Origin: Streptomyces chartreusis NRRL 3882
GTDB lineage: Bacteria > Actinomycetota > Actinomycetes > Streptomycetales > Streptomycetaceae
Assembly (NCBI RefSeq): GCF_900236475.1
Contig: NZ_LT963352.1
Coordinates: 62,001 to 126,000 of the forward strand
DNA length: 64,000 nt
Reading direction: 5' to 3'
In this document: piece by piece, positions 26,548 through 35,401 of the stretch
Layout of the letters: every line of letters begins with the position of its first letter
Numbering within the stretch: the first letter of the stretch is position 1
Translations under genes and position numbers: made by a program
Notes under the pieces: generated by a model
What the model was told of the DNA's origin: nothing
Databases searched by the model: none
The model's input: only the letters and a program-made list of their open reading frames with translations

Positions 26548-26895
26548 CACTGTCGGCGGGTCGTGGCGCCGACCTGTATGAGACGCCCGTTCGCACATAG
26601 CCCCCGGGCTGCCATAGCAGCGCCCAGGGGCTTGGGGCTGTTATCGCCGGCAGGCAGTTCCGCATCGAAGAACTTGATCACTGAGGTTGACCAACCTGAG
26701 GGCGTGCAAAGCTTTGATGCGCGAGTAGTGGGTTCGGAGACGCCGTATGCGCCGGGGTGGCGCCCGAAGATGCGCGGACTGGGATCGCTGGTCTTGGGAA
26801 GTATCAGGTCGACCACGAAAGTCGCGTTCGACTGTGGTTCCGACAGGCTTAGTGCCTGTTTCTGAATCCGGTGACAGCAGGTCAAGGGCCGCTAG
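26548..26895. other. Intergenic stretch before the IS701 element
   Basis: About 350 bp with no convincing gene. At 26852-26866 it holds GTGCCTGTTTCTGAA preceded by TTA, which recurs in inverted form at 30044-30058 followed by TTA. The final CTAG (26892-26895) is the target duplication of the IS701 element. Confidence 0.5.
26852..26866 (+). repeat. 15-bp inverted repeat, left partner (TTA-flanked)
   Basis: GTGCCTGTTTCTGAA is the exact reverse complement of 30044-30058. TTA lies directly outside both copies (26849-26851 and 30059-30061), as for the IS5-type elements in this window. The pair may delimit a former transposon or be ends of two IS remnants. Confidence 0.55.
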
Positions 26896-28343
26896 TACTC
26901 CAGTGTGACTTCGCGATCTTGGGTCAGACCCGCGTGAGAACTGGAACGGCCACCGCGTGATCATCAAGGGTTGTGTGGACTCATGACGATCGTGCGATGG
27001 CCGCAGGTCACAGCATAGACGGCGCCCGATGGCGGGCGATGTTCGAGCAGGCCATGGCGCGGATTGCGGGCCGGTTCAGCCGAGTTGAACCCCGGGCTAC
27101 CGCCCGCGCCTACCTGCTCGGACTGCTGTCGCATGCCGAGCGGAAGAACTGCTGGCAGCCGGCCGAACAGGCAGGCCATGCGCGGCCGGGCCCGATGCAG
27201 CGGCTGCTGCGCTGCGCCCGCTGGGACGCCGACGCCGTCCGCGACGACATCCGCGCCTACGCCGTCGAACACCTCGGCGCCCAGGGCGCGGTGCTGATCG
27301 TGGACGAGACCGGCTTCGTGAAGAAGGGCCGGGCCTCGGCGGGCGTGCAGCGCCAGTACACCGGCACCGCCGGGCGCATCGAGAACTCCCAGGTCGGCGT
27401 CTTCCTCGCCTATGCCACCAGCCGGGGGCGGACGCTGATCGACCGCAGGCTCTACCTGCCCGAACAGTCCTGGTGCTCCGATCCCGGACGCCGCCAGGCG
27501 GCCGGGATACCCGAGACTGTGCAGTTCCAGACCAAGCCCCGCCTGGCCTGGGAGATGATCGCCGCCGCGCTGGACGCCGGGGTGGAGGCACCGTGGGTGA
27601 CCGGCGACGAAGCCTACGGGCAGGACCCTCAGCTTCGTGCCGCCCTGGAGGCACGCGGGACCGGCTACGTGATGGCCGTCGCCTGCTCCACCCGGGTACG
27701 GATCAACTCAGGCCGCACCACCATGCGCGCGGACACCGTCGCCGAACGCCTGCCCGCCAGCGCCTGGCAGCGGCACAGCGCAGGCAACGGCGCGAAGGGC
27801 CCGCGCTACTACGACTGGGCCTGGATCCACATCGGCACCGACGGACACCGCCACCTGCTCGTCCGCCGCAACCGCACTACTGGTGAACTTGCCTTCTACC
27901 TGTGCTGGTCACCCACCGAGGTGACGCTGGCGGAGCTGGTCCGCGTGGCTGGCGTCCGCTGGAGCGTGGAGGAGTGCTTCCAGGCCGCCAAGGGCCAGGT
28001 CGGACTCGATCACTACCAGGTCCGCAACTGGACCTCGTGGCACCGCCACATCACACTCGCCATGCTCGCCCTGGCCTTCCTGACCGCCCTCGCCGCCGAC
28101 GCAGCCCCCGACCGGCCCATCGATCCCCACCACCCCGCCCGCGGCAGCGACCCGATCACGCTGACCGTCCCCGAAATCCGCCGCCTACTCGTCGTCGCGC
28201 TCAACCCCCGGCCGTGCCAGCGGCCAGGCTCCTGCACTGGTCCACATGGCTCCGACGCCACCAAGCAACAGCCCGCCGCAGCCACTACCGACAACGGTCA
28301 ACTGACCAACTCACTGGATAGATCACGAAACCGCACTGGAGTA
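26896..28343 (+). mobile_element. IS701-family insertion sequence
   Basis: The ends begin TACTCCAGTG at 26896 and finish CACTGGAGTA at 28343; the inverted repeats continue inward with the similar GACTTCGCGATC / GATCACGAAACCG. Both flanks are CTAG (26892-26895, 28344-28347), which fits the 4-bp YTAR duplication of the IS701 family. Length 1448 bp. Confidence 0.88.
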
Positions 28344-28370
28344 CTAGTCCGGTATAAGAGCTTTGTGTAA
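26973..28370 (+). CDS. IS701-family transposase
   Basis: A 465-residue DDE transposase read from GTG 26973; ATG 26997 (MAAGHSIDGARWRAMFEQAM) is an alternative start. Motifs: GLLSHAERKNCWQPAEQAGH, D in VLIVDETGFVKKG, D in VTGDEAYGQDPQL and E in WSVEECFQAAKGQVGLDHYQ. The frame has no stop before the right inverted repeat and closes 27 bp outside the element, so the last nine residues come from host DNA. The core looks intact. Confidence 0.88.
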   Translation: MWTHDDRAMAAGHSIDGARWRAMFEQAMARIAGRFSRVEPRATARAYLLGLLSHAERKNCWQPAEQAGHARPGPMQRLLRCARWDADAVRDDIRAYAVEHLGAQGAVLIVDETGFVKKGRASAGVQRQYTGTAGRIENSQVGVFLAYATSRGRTLIDRRLYLPEQSWCSDPGRRQAAGIPETVQFQTKPRLAWEMIAAALDAGVEAPWVTGDEAYGQDPQLRAALEARGTGYVMAVACSTRVRINSGRTTMRADTVAERLPASAWQRHSAGNGAKGPRYYDWAWIHIGTDGHRHLLVRRNRTTGELAFYLCWSPTEVTLAELVRVAGVRWSVEECFQAAKGQVGLDHYQVRNWTSWHRHITLAMLALAFLTALAADAAPDRPIDPHHPARGSDPITLTVPEIRRLLVVALNPRPCQRPGSCTGPHGSDATKQQPAAATTDNGQLTNSLDRSRNRTGVLVRYKSFV

Positions 28371-28371
28371 G

Positions 28372-28408
28372 CGTTCGGGGAACGGTCACCGTGACCGTTC
28401 CCCGAACG
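28372..28408 (-). terminator. 37-nt near-perfect palindrome, likely terminator of the sigma operon
   Basis: Two 18-bp arms (28372-28389 and 28391-28408) pair perfectly around a single central base, with the sequence CGTTCGGGGAACGGTCAC and its complement. It lies 77 bp downstream of the last gene of the minus-strand sigma operon and 25 bp outside the IS701 element. There is no T-tract, so an operator or a recombination site is also possible. Confidence 0.5.
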
Positions 28409-28484
28409 GGATCCGCTGCGGCTGATGTGGCGAGATTGAAGGAAGCTGGGCCATGGCGGCGGTCCGTTTGCGAAGCTCTCGCTG

Positions 28485-28709
28485 TTAAGCAGTGCGATGC
28501 CACTTGAGCAAAGGCTGAGGCCAAGAGGCGTCTTCAGAGTCATCCGTTGCCAGCCGCTCCAGCGATTCCGCCAGCTTCTGCTCGACGTCGACCGACTCGT
28601 CAAGAAGCCGCTGGGTCTCTGCCTTCCCCGCCTGCAGGAAGCGGTCGAGTCGGGCCGCAGTCTCTTCGTCGAGGTCTGGCTCGTCATTCCAGGATGTCTC
28701 AGCGCTCAC
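28485..28709 (-). CDS. Short acidic helical protein, third gene of WhiB-sigma operon A
   Basis: A 74-residue, strongly acidic protein with a predicted helix or coiled coil (DEETAARLDRFLQAGKAETQ then RLLDESVDVEQKLAESLERL). GTG 28709 overlaps the sigma gene stop by 4 nt. I do not recognise a family. A short protein also follows the second WhiB-sigma gene (42044-42232), so it may be an anti-sigma or partner protein; that is inference. Confidence 0.65.
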   Translation of the reverse strand: MSAETSWNDEPDLDEETAARLDRFLQAGKAETQRLLDESVDVEQKLAESLERLATDDSEDASWPQPLLKWHRTA

Positions 28710-29530
28710 TGCGTACCTCCCTCGTCCTCCTCAAGCATGCGCGCCAGGTTGAGGCGCGCCCGTCGCAGGTTCTGCCGTACGTTCACTGCCGGCATCCGCA
28801 GAGCTTCCGCCGTCTCGGATGGCGAGCAGCCGTCAATTTGGAATGCCATCACCATACGCTGGAGGGGCGGCAGACGCCGGAGAAGCTGGTTCATGTCCGT
28901 CTTCTCGACTACGTCAGCACTATGGTCGACGACACCTTCCTCTGGAACTGAATCGGTTAGCTCGTCTGGTCTGACGCGGCGCACGGCTCTTAACCACATC
29001 CTGGAGGCCGTCGTTCGCAGCCATGGCTTGGGCCGGGCCACCTCGTACCACTTCTTCGCGAGCTCTTCGAGCGCACTCTGCGCCGCATCCTCCGCATCGT
29101 GCTTGGAGGCACCTGCGTTGATGAGCAATCCCACCAAGGGTTTGATCTGCTCCTTGTAGACGGACAGGAAGGCCAGCTCGTCCTCCGGGCGCCTCCACTT
29201 CAAGCCCGAGACCCTGCGCACCGGTTCGACTGTGTCGTCGTCCAGGGTCAGGGTGCCCACCCCTCGCTCGTACTCCGTTCGGGCTGTCTCCAGCAGCCGC
29301 CGCCACGAGGTCACCGTGGGAAGCCTACGAAGCAGCGCACGGCGTTCCCGCGCCGTCATGCCTCCCCACACACCGAATTTGACACGGTTGTCCAGCGCAT
29401 CGGCCAGACACTCAGTGCGTACAGGGCATCCTGTGCACACGGCCTTGGCCCTGTTCTGTGCGGCCTCAGCCACGAACAGCTCATCCGGATCGGTTGTACG
29501 GCAGGCAGCCTGAGCAGACCAGTCAGTCAC
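28706..29530 (-). CDS. WhiB domain fused to an ECF-type sigma factor (copy A)
   Basis: GTG 29530 gives 274 residues; it is chosen because it overlaps the upstream gene stop in the same way as the paralogue at 41232. Residues about 8-60 form a WhiB domain: four cysteines (QAACR, then VCTGCPVRTEC) and the KFGVWGGMTARERRALLRR motif, the usual 4Fe-4S ligands and G-W loop. Residues about 130-195 resemble sigma region 2 (NAGASKHDAEDAAQSALEEL, KPWLRTTASRMWLRAVRR) and about 215-265 region 4 (LPPLQRMVMAFQIDGCSPSE, AVNVRQNLRRARLNLARML). A redox-sensing cluster fused to a promoter-recognition factor would let RNA polymerase respond to redox or NO in one polypeptide; that role is inferred. Confidence 0.82.
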   Translation of the reverse strand: MTDWSAQAACRTTDPDELFVAEAAQNRAKAVCTGCPVRTECLADALDNRVKFGVWGGMTARERRALLRRLPTVTSWRRLLETARTEYERGVGTLTLDDDTVEPVRRVSGLKWRRPEDELAFLSVYKEQIKPLVGLLINAGASKHDAEDAAQSALEELAKKWYEVARPKPWLRTTASRMWLRAVRRVRPDELTDSVPEEGVVDHSADVVEKTDMNQLLRRLPPLQRMVMAFQIDGCSPSETAEALRMPAVNVRQNLRRARLNLARMLEEDEGGTQ

Positions 29531-29762
29531 CCATCCCACGCGGCCCCCCTTCACGTTCCACGGACCGCCCGATTTCGATGGTCACCCTGTTCGCGCGATC
29601 AACGAGGCGGCTGCCCCGAGGAAGCTCACGCACCAAGTCACGGCGTAGCGACCCGCGAATCTTCTCCACCTGGACCACCCCCCTCGCACGGATCCAAACC
29701 CGCAGCACCCCCACCAGGCACCCCGCCACAGTGACGCCTGCTGCAATCACATACTCCGGCAT
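29523..29762 (-). CDS. Single-TM protein, first gene of WhiB-sigma operon A
   Basis: ATG 29762 gives a 79-residue protein. Residues about 3-25 form a transmembrane helix (EYVIAAGVTVAGCLVGVLRV). A basic stretch and then PRGSRLVDRANRVTIEIGRS follow on the probable cytoplasmic side. Its stop overlaps the start of the sigma gene. The paralogue at 41003-41239 has the same design (PPGSRIIENRHGTTIEVG). It may anchor or sense for the sigma factor; the function is unknown. A longer frame starting at 29945 is not supported by the paralogue. Confidence 0.7.
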   Translation of the reverse strand: MPEYVIAAGVTVAGCLVGVLRVWIRARGVVQVEKIRGSLRRDLVRELPRGSRLVDRANRVTIEIGRSVEREGGPRGMGD

Positions 29763-30072
29763 CGCCCCATGCTCCGTTCGCTGGTCCGCTGAAGTCGTCA
29801 TAGAGGAGTGCCATCCAGAGGGCTCAGGCGTGACGTCGCCCGTCGACTTTTTTTGGTCGGCCGCGGCGGGCCGTCCGGCGACGCGAATCCGTTTCGCGCT
29901 GTCCTGGTACGCCCACAGCTGACGGCGGGTGCGGAACTCGCGCATGCGGCCGGCCTTTGTCGAGCGCCTCGACGCGCACCGGCTTGGGCCAGTCGGGTGG
30001 GAGCTGGTGCGGTAGTGGGAGATGGCGCCGGAGTCCAGGCGGGTTCAGAAACAGGCACTTAGAGTCCAGCCC
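29763..30072. other. Divergent intergenic region, probable promoters, IS-end-like repeat
   Basis: 310 bp between two divergent genes (sigma operon A and the HEPN gene). It contains TTCAGAAACAGGCAC at 30044-30058 followed by TTA, the partner of 26852-26866, only 15 bp before the HEPN start. No convincing gene is present. Confidence 0.45.
30044..30058 (-). repeat. 15-bp inverted repeat, right partner (TTA-flanked)
   Basis: Reverse complement of 26852-26866, with TTA directly outside. It lies immediately upstream of the HEPN gene start and may influence its promoter. Confidence 0.55.
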
Positions 30073-30975
30073 ATGCATGCGGAAAAGCTCAAGCTCTCCT
30101 CTCAGAGGTGGATGACAGCGGCGCTCACGGCGTTCGCTCAGGGGGCCGACTCCCACGACTTCGCCGTTCACCACGCAGGGATCGCAGCCGAACACCTTCT
30201 CAAGGCCTACCTCTCGTCACTTCACCCGGCGCTGATAGTCGAAGCCAAGGACTTCGACTCGCTGCTCCACGCCACTGGTCACGGCACGCACGCGTCCGCT
30301 CCGGCAAGCCGTGCGAAGACCATCGGCCTGGTCGAAGCACACGCCCGAGTGCACAAGATCCTTCGCAAGCAGATCCCGGTCGACCAGCGGGCCCTGCTGC
30401 CGGTTGCGAATGCCCGCAACGGCGTCGCGCACAGCGGCCTCCATGACATCGCCGAGGTCCAGACCGTATTCACCACCTGCCTTCGACTGATCGATCCGTT
30501 GCTCACCGAGTTGGAGATCGACCCGGAGGTCTACTGGGGGAGCTATGTCTCGCTGCACGACAGGCTGATCGAGGAGCAGGTCAAGGCCGTCCGAATCCAG
30601 TTGGAGGGCAAGCTCGCTAGGGCGCGAACTCTCTTCGCGCAGCGCTACGGGCACTTGGCAGCGAAGGAGCGTGAGATCGTCCTGGCGACGATCACGCGGC
30701 AGTCGCCGAGATACATGGAGCACGACGAAGAGAGGCCCTGTCCGGCCTGCGGCTCGAAGGGCTGGCTCATGGGCGACACCCATATCGACGAGACGAACGA
30801 GCCCGTCGTGGTCTTCACGCCCTACGTCTTCGCCTGCTCCGCCTGCGACCTTGATGTCGAGAACGAGGAACTCTGGGATCTCGGAGACTTTGCTGAGGAG
30901 GTCGTCCTCGATGTGACCGTGGACGAGTTCTATGTGAATTGGGAGCCCGACGAGGACCTCTACAGAGACAGGTGA
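30073..30975 (+). CDS. HEPN domain protein with C-terminal zinc ribbon (copy A)
   Basis: ATG 30073 gives 300 residues (MHAEKLKLSSQRWMTAALTA). The N-terminal 160 residues form a HEPN domain with the signature ARNGVAHSG; R115, N116 and H120 match RNxxxH. HEPN domains are often metal-independent RNases or nucleotide-binding folds in defence and toxin systems. The C-terminal part has two CxxC pairs (CPACGSKGW, then ACSACDLDV) forming a zinc ribbon. A paralogue lies at 43783-44751, also close to a WhiB-sigma operon. It diverges from operon A. RNA cleavage is a family-based guess. Confidence 0.75.
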   Translation: MHAEKLKLSSQRWMTAALTAFAQGADSHDFAVHHAGIAAEHLLKAYLSSLHPALIVEAKDFDSLLHATGHGTHASAPASRAKTIGLVEAHARVHKILRKQIPVDQRALLPVANARNGVAHSGLHDIAEVQTVFTTCLRLIDPLLTELEIDPEVYWGSYVSLHDRLIEEQVKAVRIQLEGKLARARTLFAQRYGHLAAKEREIVLATITRQSPRYMEHDEERPCPACGSKGWLMGDTHIDETNEPVVVFTPYVFACSACDLDVENEELWDLGDFAEEVVLDVTVDEFYVNWEPDEDLYRDR

Positions 30976-31414
30976 CCTGCCCCGCCCTCCGCGTCTCCGT
31001 TGACGTCGGGCGCGGCCGGGGATGGCCAGCTGCGTGGAATGGTGCCCCAGGGCTCTGTCAGGGCGATGCCGGTCGCCGGGTCGCCGTACGGGGACGTACA
31101 GGCCCCCAGTCGGCGTCACCGGCTGAGCCACTGACCGACCCAAGCATCGGTGGTCCCCAGTCGGGCAAGCAAACCGCCCAGGAGTCGGACGGTCACAGCG
31201 GTACCTCCATCCGGCAGGACCCTCTCCCCCCCTCCCCGGCCGCATACCAGCGATCATCGACATCACTGTGCTCGACTCACTCCCCGCAACGGCGCGGCGA
31301 GACGGCGGGCAGGCGGGCGCCCAGCGCACGGTACGACTACAGAGCCAGGTCCGGGACGCCACGGCGCATGCCGTGTGGCCATTACCTGATGGGATGCTCA
31401 TCGGTTGAAGGTGC
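30976..31414. other. Region left of the Tn7-like genes; candidate transposon end
   Basis: About 440 bp without a supported gene. Two similar short sequences, CCCCCAGTCGGCG near 31105 and CCCCAGTCGGGCAAGC near 31155, could be repeated transposase-binding sites, but I could not define a terminus or a target duplication. Confidence 0.4.
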
Positions 31415-32173
31415 ATGTGGCAGCAAGGCTCCTCGGCGCACCCGGCGGTCGCTGATCCCTGTAACTACAGCGCCCGTTTCCTGGATCCGTACGGGAAAGA
31501 ACAGCGGATGCCGTGGGGCGAGGCCGCTCGTGTCGTTCGTCTGGAGGACTGCGGTGCGGTACGTCCGTTTCCCTTGCGATCTGGCCGTCGTTTCGCGCCG
31601 GGCTGGTGGTGGTCGGCTACCACCGGGCGGCTGGTGCACTACGGGTCGGGTGTCATGCGCACTCAGGTGATGCTGCTGGACCGTGATCCTTCGGTCATGG
31701 CGATGACATGCCGCCCTGTAGAGCTGTCCTGGCGGGGATCTGAGGGGACCGTGGTGTCGCATGCGCCGCATCTGATGGCACGGTTCAGCGACGGCGGCGG
31801 TCTGCTGCTCGACTGTGCCGGACGAGGGGAGATCTCTCCCCGGCTCGCGCACCGTGCTGCCGTCATGGCAGCGGTGGGATGGCAGTACAGAGTGGCGTCG
31901 CCTCCAGAACCGGTTGTCGCTGCCAACCTGGGCTGGCTGTCGGGATACCGGCACCCCCGCTACCGGGACACCGCGATCGTGGAGGAGGCGATACGGGCAT
32001 TTGCCCGTCCTCGGCCGCTGATCGAAGGGGCACGTGACCTCGGGGACACCATCAGGGTTCTCCCGGCCCTCTTCCATGCCCTATGGACCGGGGCGCTGTC
32101 AGCCCCGCTGAACGAGCCCTTGCATGAACGGGTGACCGTGACAGCAGGCCCGGGCGAGTGGGCGTCTGCGTGA
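31415..32173 (+). CDS. tnsA: TnsA-like transposon endonuclease
   Basis: A 252-residue protein from ATG 31415. The core TTGRLVHYGSGVMRTQVMLL, then DRDPSVMAMTCRPVELSW, then APHLMARFSDGGGLLLDCAG matches the TnsA N-terminal PD-(D/E)xK layout: a Glu/Asp helix, a Q..P strand pair and a final acidic strand. The last motif reads LDCAGRG where the family usually has V-D-V/E-x-K, so the catalytic Lys is not obvious. TnsA cuts the 5' ends during Tn7 excision. The gene overlaps tnsB by 4 nt. Confidence 0.7.
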   Translation: MWQQGSSAHPAVADPCNYSARFLDPYGKEQRMPWGEAARVVRLEDCGAVRPFPLRSGRRFAPGWWWSATTGRLVHYGSGVMRTQVMLLDRDPSVMAMTCRPVELSWRGSEGTVVSHAPHLMARFSDGGGLLLDCAGRGEISPRLAHRAAVMAAVGWQYRVASPPEPVVAANLGWLSGYRHPRYRDTAIVEEAIRAFARPRPLIEGARDLGDTIRVLPALFHALWTGALSAPLNEPLHERVTVTAGPGEWASA

Positions 32174-34332
32174 CGGCGGCAGTACTCGAGGTGGGGAGCC
32201 AGGTGCGGTTCGAGGATCGCTCCTGGACGGTGGTGATGCTCGAAGGAGCGCGTGCCAGGCTGGTCGACTCGGACAACTCCCCGGCAACGGTGCTGGTGAA
32301 CTATCTGTTCGCTGCTCCTGACTTCGAACTCGTAGGAGCGCCCCGCCCCGAGGTGCCTCCGTTCGGGCTCCTGGAGGAACTGCCTGTTCAGGCACGCGAG
32401 CGGGCTGAGGCCTGGGAGCGGCACGTGCGCGAGGTGGAGACCGGCCTTCCGGTGCCGGGGCAGGGCGGTGTTCCGCGGGCGGAGTTCGATCCGGCGCAGC
32501 GGACTGTGGCGGAACGGGAGGAGGCCAAGGCAGCGGAGTTGACCGCGGCGGGGCAGCCGACGAGTGCGGTGACCGTGCGGCGGATGCGGGCCCGTTACCG
32601 CGAGAAGGGGCTGTGGGGGCTGGTCGACCAGCGCACGGCGCGTAGGCGTTCTGTGGTGGGACGGGCCGATGAGCGTGTGGTCGCTGCGATCACTCAGGTG
32701 CTGGAGGCACAGCGGGAACGCTCCACTGGCACGCTGAGCCGGCTGCGGCGCATGGTCGGGTGGATTCTGGAGGAAACCCATGGGCCCGGCGCGGTGCAGT
32801 TGCCGCCGGTGACGACGTTCAACCGGCTGGTGCACGCGCTCGCCGACGGCCATGGGCTGCTGGGGTCGGCGGCACAGCAGCGGCGGCGCACGTCGCGGCC
32901 GGCGCCTCCCTTCACCCCGACCGTGGCGCTGCGACCGGGTGAGCTGGTGATGCTGGACAGTACGCCGCTGGATGTGCTGGTGGTGCTCGCCGACGGGGTG
33001 ACGGGGTCGGTCGAGTTGTCGATCGCGTTGGACGTGGCAACGCGCAGTATCTGTGCCGCGGTCGTGCGGCCGGTGGGCACGAGATCGGTGGATGCGGCAG
33101 TGCTGCTGGCGCAGATGGTCACGCCCATGCGGATGCGCCCGGGGTGGGATTCGGCGCTGGCGATGTCTCGGTCAGTCATCCCCTATGAGCGGTTGGTGTC
33201 GTTGGATGCGCGGCTGGAAGGGGCAGCGGCCCGGCCGGTGATCATGCCGGAGACGGTGGTGGTCGACCAAGGTGCGGTGTTTGTCTCCCGTTCCTTCATT
33301 GCCGCGTGCGAGAGCCTGGGGGTGTCCGTTCAGCCGGCGCCGCCGGCCAATGGCCCGGCCAAGGGCCATGTGGAGCGGACGTTCCGCAGCATTGGGGACC
33401 GGTTTTCCCAGTACGTGGCCGGCTACAGCGGCTCGGATGTCACCCGGCGCGGCACGCACGTTGAGGACGAGGCGTGCTGGACGCTTGCGCAGGTGCAGGA
33501 CCTGCTGGATGAGTGGCTGGTCACCGACTGGCAGCACCGCCCGCACGCGTCGCTGCGCCATCCGCTGGCACCGAAGCTCGCCCTGTCGCCGAACGAGATG
33601 TGGGGCGCGCTCGTGGGAGTCACCGGCTATGTCCCGGTGCCGCTGAGCGCGGACGATTACATCGAGCTCATGCCCGTCAAGCGGGTGGCCATCAACGACT
33701 ACGGCATCCGCTTCGACTACCGCACCTACGACCACAAGGTCCTCAATGCGCATCGCGGGGACCGGTCGGGCGCGCCGGACGGTAGATGGGAGGTGCACCA
33801 CAACCCCTACGACCCCAATCAGATCTGGGTGCGGCTGCCCACCGGGTGGGAAGAGGTGCCGTGGATCCACCGCGGCTGTATCAGCCTGCCCTTCACCGAC
33901 TTCACCTGGCAGCACGTCCGTGCCGCAGTCGAGCGCCGCGGCGACCGCGTCGAGCACGAGCGGCAGCTGGCCCAGGCCCTGGACCGCCTCCTGCGGCGTG
34001 CGAGCAACGGTGCCGGGACTCGCCGCGAGCAGACGGTGGCGGCGCGCGCCAGCGCCGCAGCGTCCCTGGCCCGACCAGCCTCGCCGCAGGCGGTCCCGGA
34101 CCCTGTGGCGGCTCCGACCCTCTCCTACAGCCTGGTGGGCGCCTTCGCCCCGATCGAGGAAGAGGATCAGCAAGGGGAGGCAGGGTTCGAGGACGGCTGG
34201 GACGAGGACGACGACCTGCCCGGCCCCGCTGACGCCGATGAGCATGCCGGAGACGAACGGCCGGACTCCCCCGCTCAAGTTCCGCGCCCTTCCCGGATCT
34301 ATGACGCCTACCAGGAAGCAGCACAGTGGTGA
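32170..34332 (+). CDS. tnsB: TnsB/TniA-like DDE transposase
   Basis: GTG 32170 (GTGA overlap with tnsA) gives 720 residues; GTG 32158 is an alternative. There is an N-terminal beta region, then a helix-turn-helix (GQPTSAVTVRRMRARYREKG), a second helical DNA-binding region, and the integrase core with D in LVMLDSTPLDVLV, D in TVVVDQGAVFVSR and E in AKGHVERTFRSIGDRF. The C-terminal barrel (VAINDYGIRFDYRTYDHKVL) precedes an acidic tail that probably binds the ATPase. All catalytic residues are present. It joins transposon ends to the target. Confidence 0.85.
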   Translation: MTAAVLEVGSQVRFEDRSWTVVMLEGARARLVDSDNSPATVLVNYLFAAPDFELVGAPRPEVPPFGLLEELPVQARERAEAWERHVREVETGLPVPGQGGVPRAEFDPAQRTVAEREEAKAAELTAAGQPTSAVTVRRMRARYREKGLWGLVDQRTARRRSVVGRADERVVAAITQVLEAQRERSTGTLSRLRRMVGWILEETHGPGAVQLPPVTTFNRLVHALADGHGLLGSAAQQRRRTSRPAPPFTPTVALRPGELVMLDSTPLDVLVVLADGVTGSVELSIALDVATRSICAAVVRPVGTRSVDAAVLLAQMVTPMRMRPGWDSALAMSRSVIPYERLVSLDARLEGAAARPVIMPETVVVDQGAVFVSRSFIAACESLGVSVQPAPPANGPAKGHVERTFRSIGDRFSQYVAGYSGSDVTRRGTHVEDEACWTLAQVQDLLDEWLVTDWQHRPHASLRHPLAPKLALSPNEMWGALVGVTGYVPVPLSADDYIELMPVKRVAINDYGIRFDYRTYDHKVLNAHRGDRSGAPDGRWEVHHNPYDPNQIWVRLPTGWEEVPWIHRGCISLPFTDFTWQHVRAAVERRGDRVEHERQLAQALDRLLRRASNGAGTRREQTVAARASAAASLARPASPQAVPDPVAAPTLSYSLVGAFAPIEEEDQQGEAGFEDGWDEDDDLPGPADADEHAGDERPDSPAQVPRPSRIYDAYQEAAQW

Positions 34333-35384
34333 CAGACGCGCCTGCCGACAGCACCCTTCACGACGGAGCGAGGGCCGCGGCGTACGCGCCGCCGACCACG
34401 CGAGACGGCTGGCAGCAGTTCGTCGCCGCTCCCCCGCTGCAGCCCCATCCGGCCGCCGACGAGGACTGGTCGCTGGAGGAACGGCTGGATTACCACTCCC
34501 GGTTCGTGGTGCTGACCACCCCGGCCATGGAACGCATCTCCCTGTCGCTGCGGCGTCTGATGCTCCTCAACCGCCGCCAGCAGGGCACCGCACGCCGCGG
34601 CCTGATCGTCTCCGGGCCGCCCACCACAGGCAAGACCACCACCCTGCTGGAAATGGGCCGCACCTTCGAACTCGCCGAGCAGCGCCGGCACCCCGGCAGC
34701 ACGGACCGCCTGCCCGTGGTCTTCCTGGCCGTGCCACCGGCCTCCACACCCAAGATGCTGGTCAGCGAGTTCGCCCGGTTCCTCGGCATCCCCATCGCCA
34801 CCCGCATGAACCAGGCCCAGATCACCGACGCCGTCTGCCACCTGCTGTGCCTCCTGGAGACGAAGCTGGTCCTCGTGGACGACGTCCACCTGCTCGACAC
34901 CCGCACCCGGTCCGGCGCGGAGACCTCCGACCAGATGAAACACCTCGGCGAGCGCATCCCCGCCACCTTCGTTTACGCCGGCGTCGACGTCGAAGCCTCT
35001 CCCCTGCTGACCGGGCCGCGCGGCGCCCAGCTAGCCGGCCGCTTCACCCTGATCCGCAACACCGCGCTGCCCTGCGCCACCGAAGAGCAACGCGAGATCT
35101 GGCGTTCTCTGGTCACCGACATGGAGCAAGCCCTGCGCCTGCGCCACCACACCCCGCACACCCTGGCGCGGCACTCCGACTACCTCCACCAGCGCACCGG
35201 CGGCGTCATGGGCAGCCTCTCTCACCTCATCCGCGAAGCCGCCCTGACCGCCCTGCTCGACGGCAGTGAGAAGATCACCAAGAAGCTCCTGGCCGGCATC
35301 CAGCTCGACATCCGCGCGGAACAGCAAGCCCGCCCGCCCCGAAAACGCCTCCCGCGCCCGCGCAGCCACAACGCGGGATCCTGA
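34329..35384 (+). CDS. tnsC: TnsC/TniB-like AAA+ ATPase
   Basis: GTG 34329 overlaps the tnsB stop (GTGA); 351 residues. Walker A is in GLIVSGPPTTGKTTTLLEMG and Walker B in TKLVLVDDVHLLDTRTRSG. It has a C-terminal helical part typical of TniB (GGVMGSLSHLIREAALTALL). It would form the filament that links TniQ-marked targets to the transposase. It differs clearly from the MuB-like ATPase at 10281, so the two transposition systems in this window are separate. Confidence 0.83.
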   Translation: MTDAPADSTLHDGARAAAYAPPTTRDGWQQFVAAPPLQPHPAADEDWSLEERLDYHSRFVVLTTPAMERISLSLRRLMLLNRRQQGTARRGLIVSGPPTTGKTTTLLEMGRTFELAEQRRHPGSTDRLPVVFLAVPPASTPKMLVSEFARFLGIPIATRMNQAQITDAVCHLLCLLETKLVLVDDVHLLDTRTRSGAETSDQMKHLGERIPATFVYAGVDVEASPLLTGPRGAQLAGRFTLIRNTALPCATEEQREIWRSLVTDMEQALRLRHHTPHTLARHSDYLHQRTGGVMGSLSHLIREAALTALLDGSEKITKKLLAGIQLDIRAEQQARPPRKRLPRPRSHNAGS

Positions 35385-35401
35385 CGGAGGCCGGAGCAGC
35401 G

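Noticed and set aside
33746..35269. 507-codon plus-strand frame
   Set aside because: Out-of-frame reading of tnsB and tnsC, whose motifs are intact in other frames.
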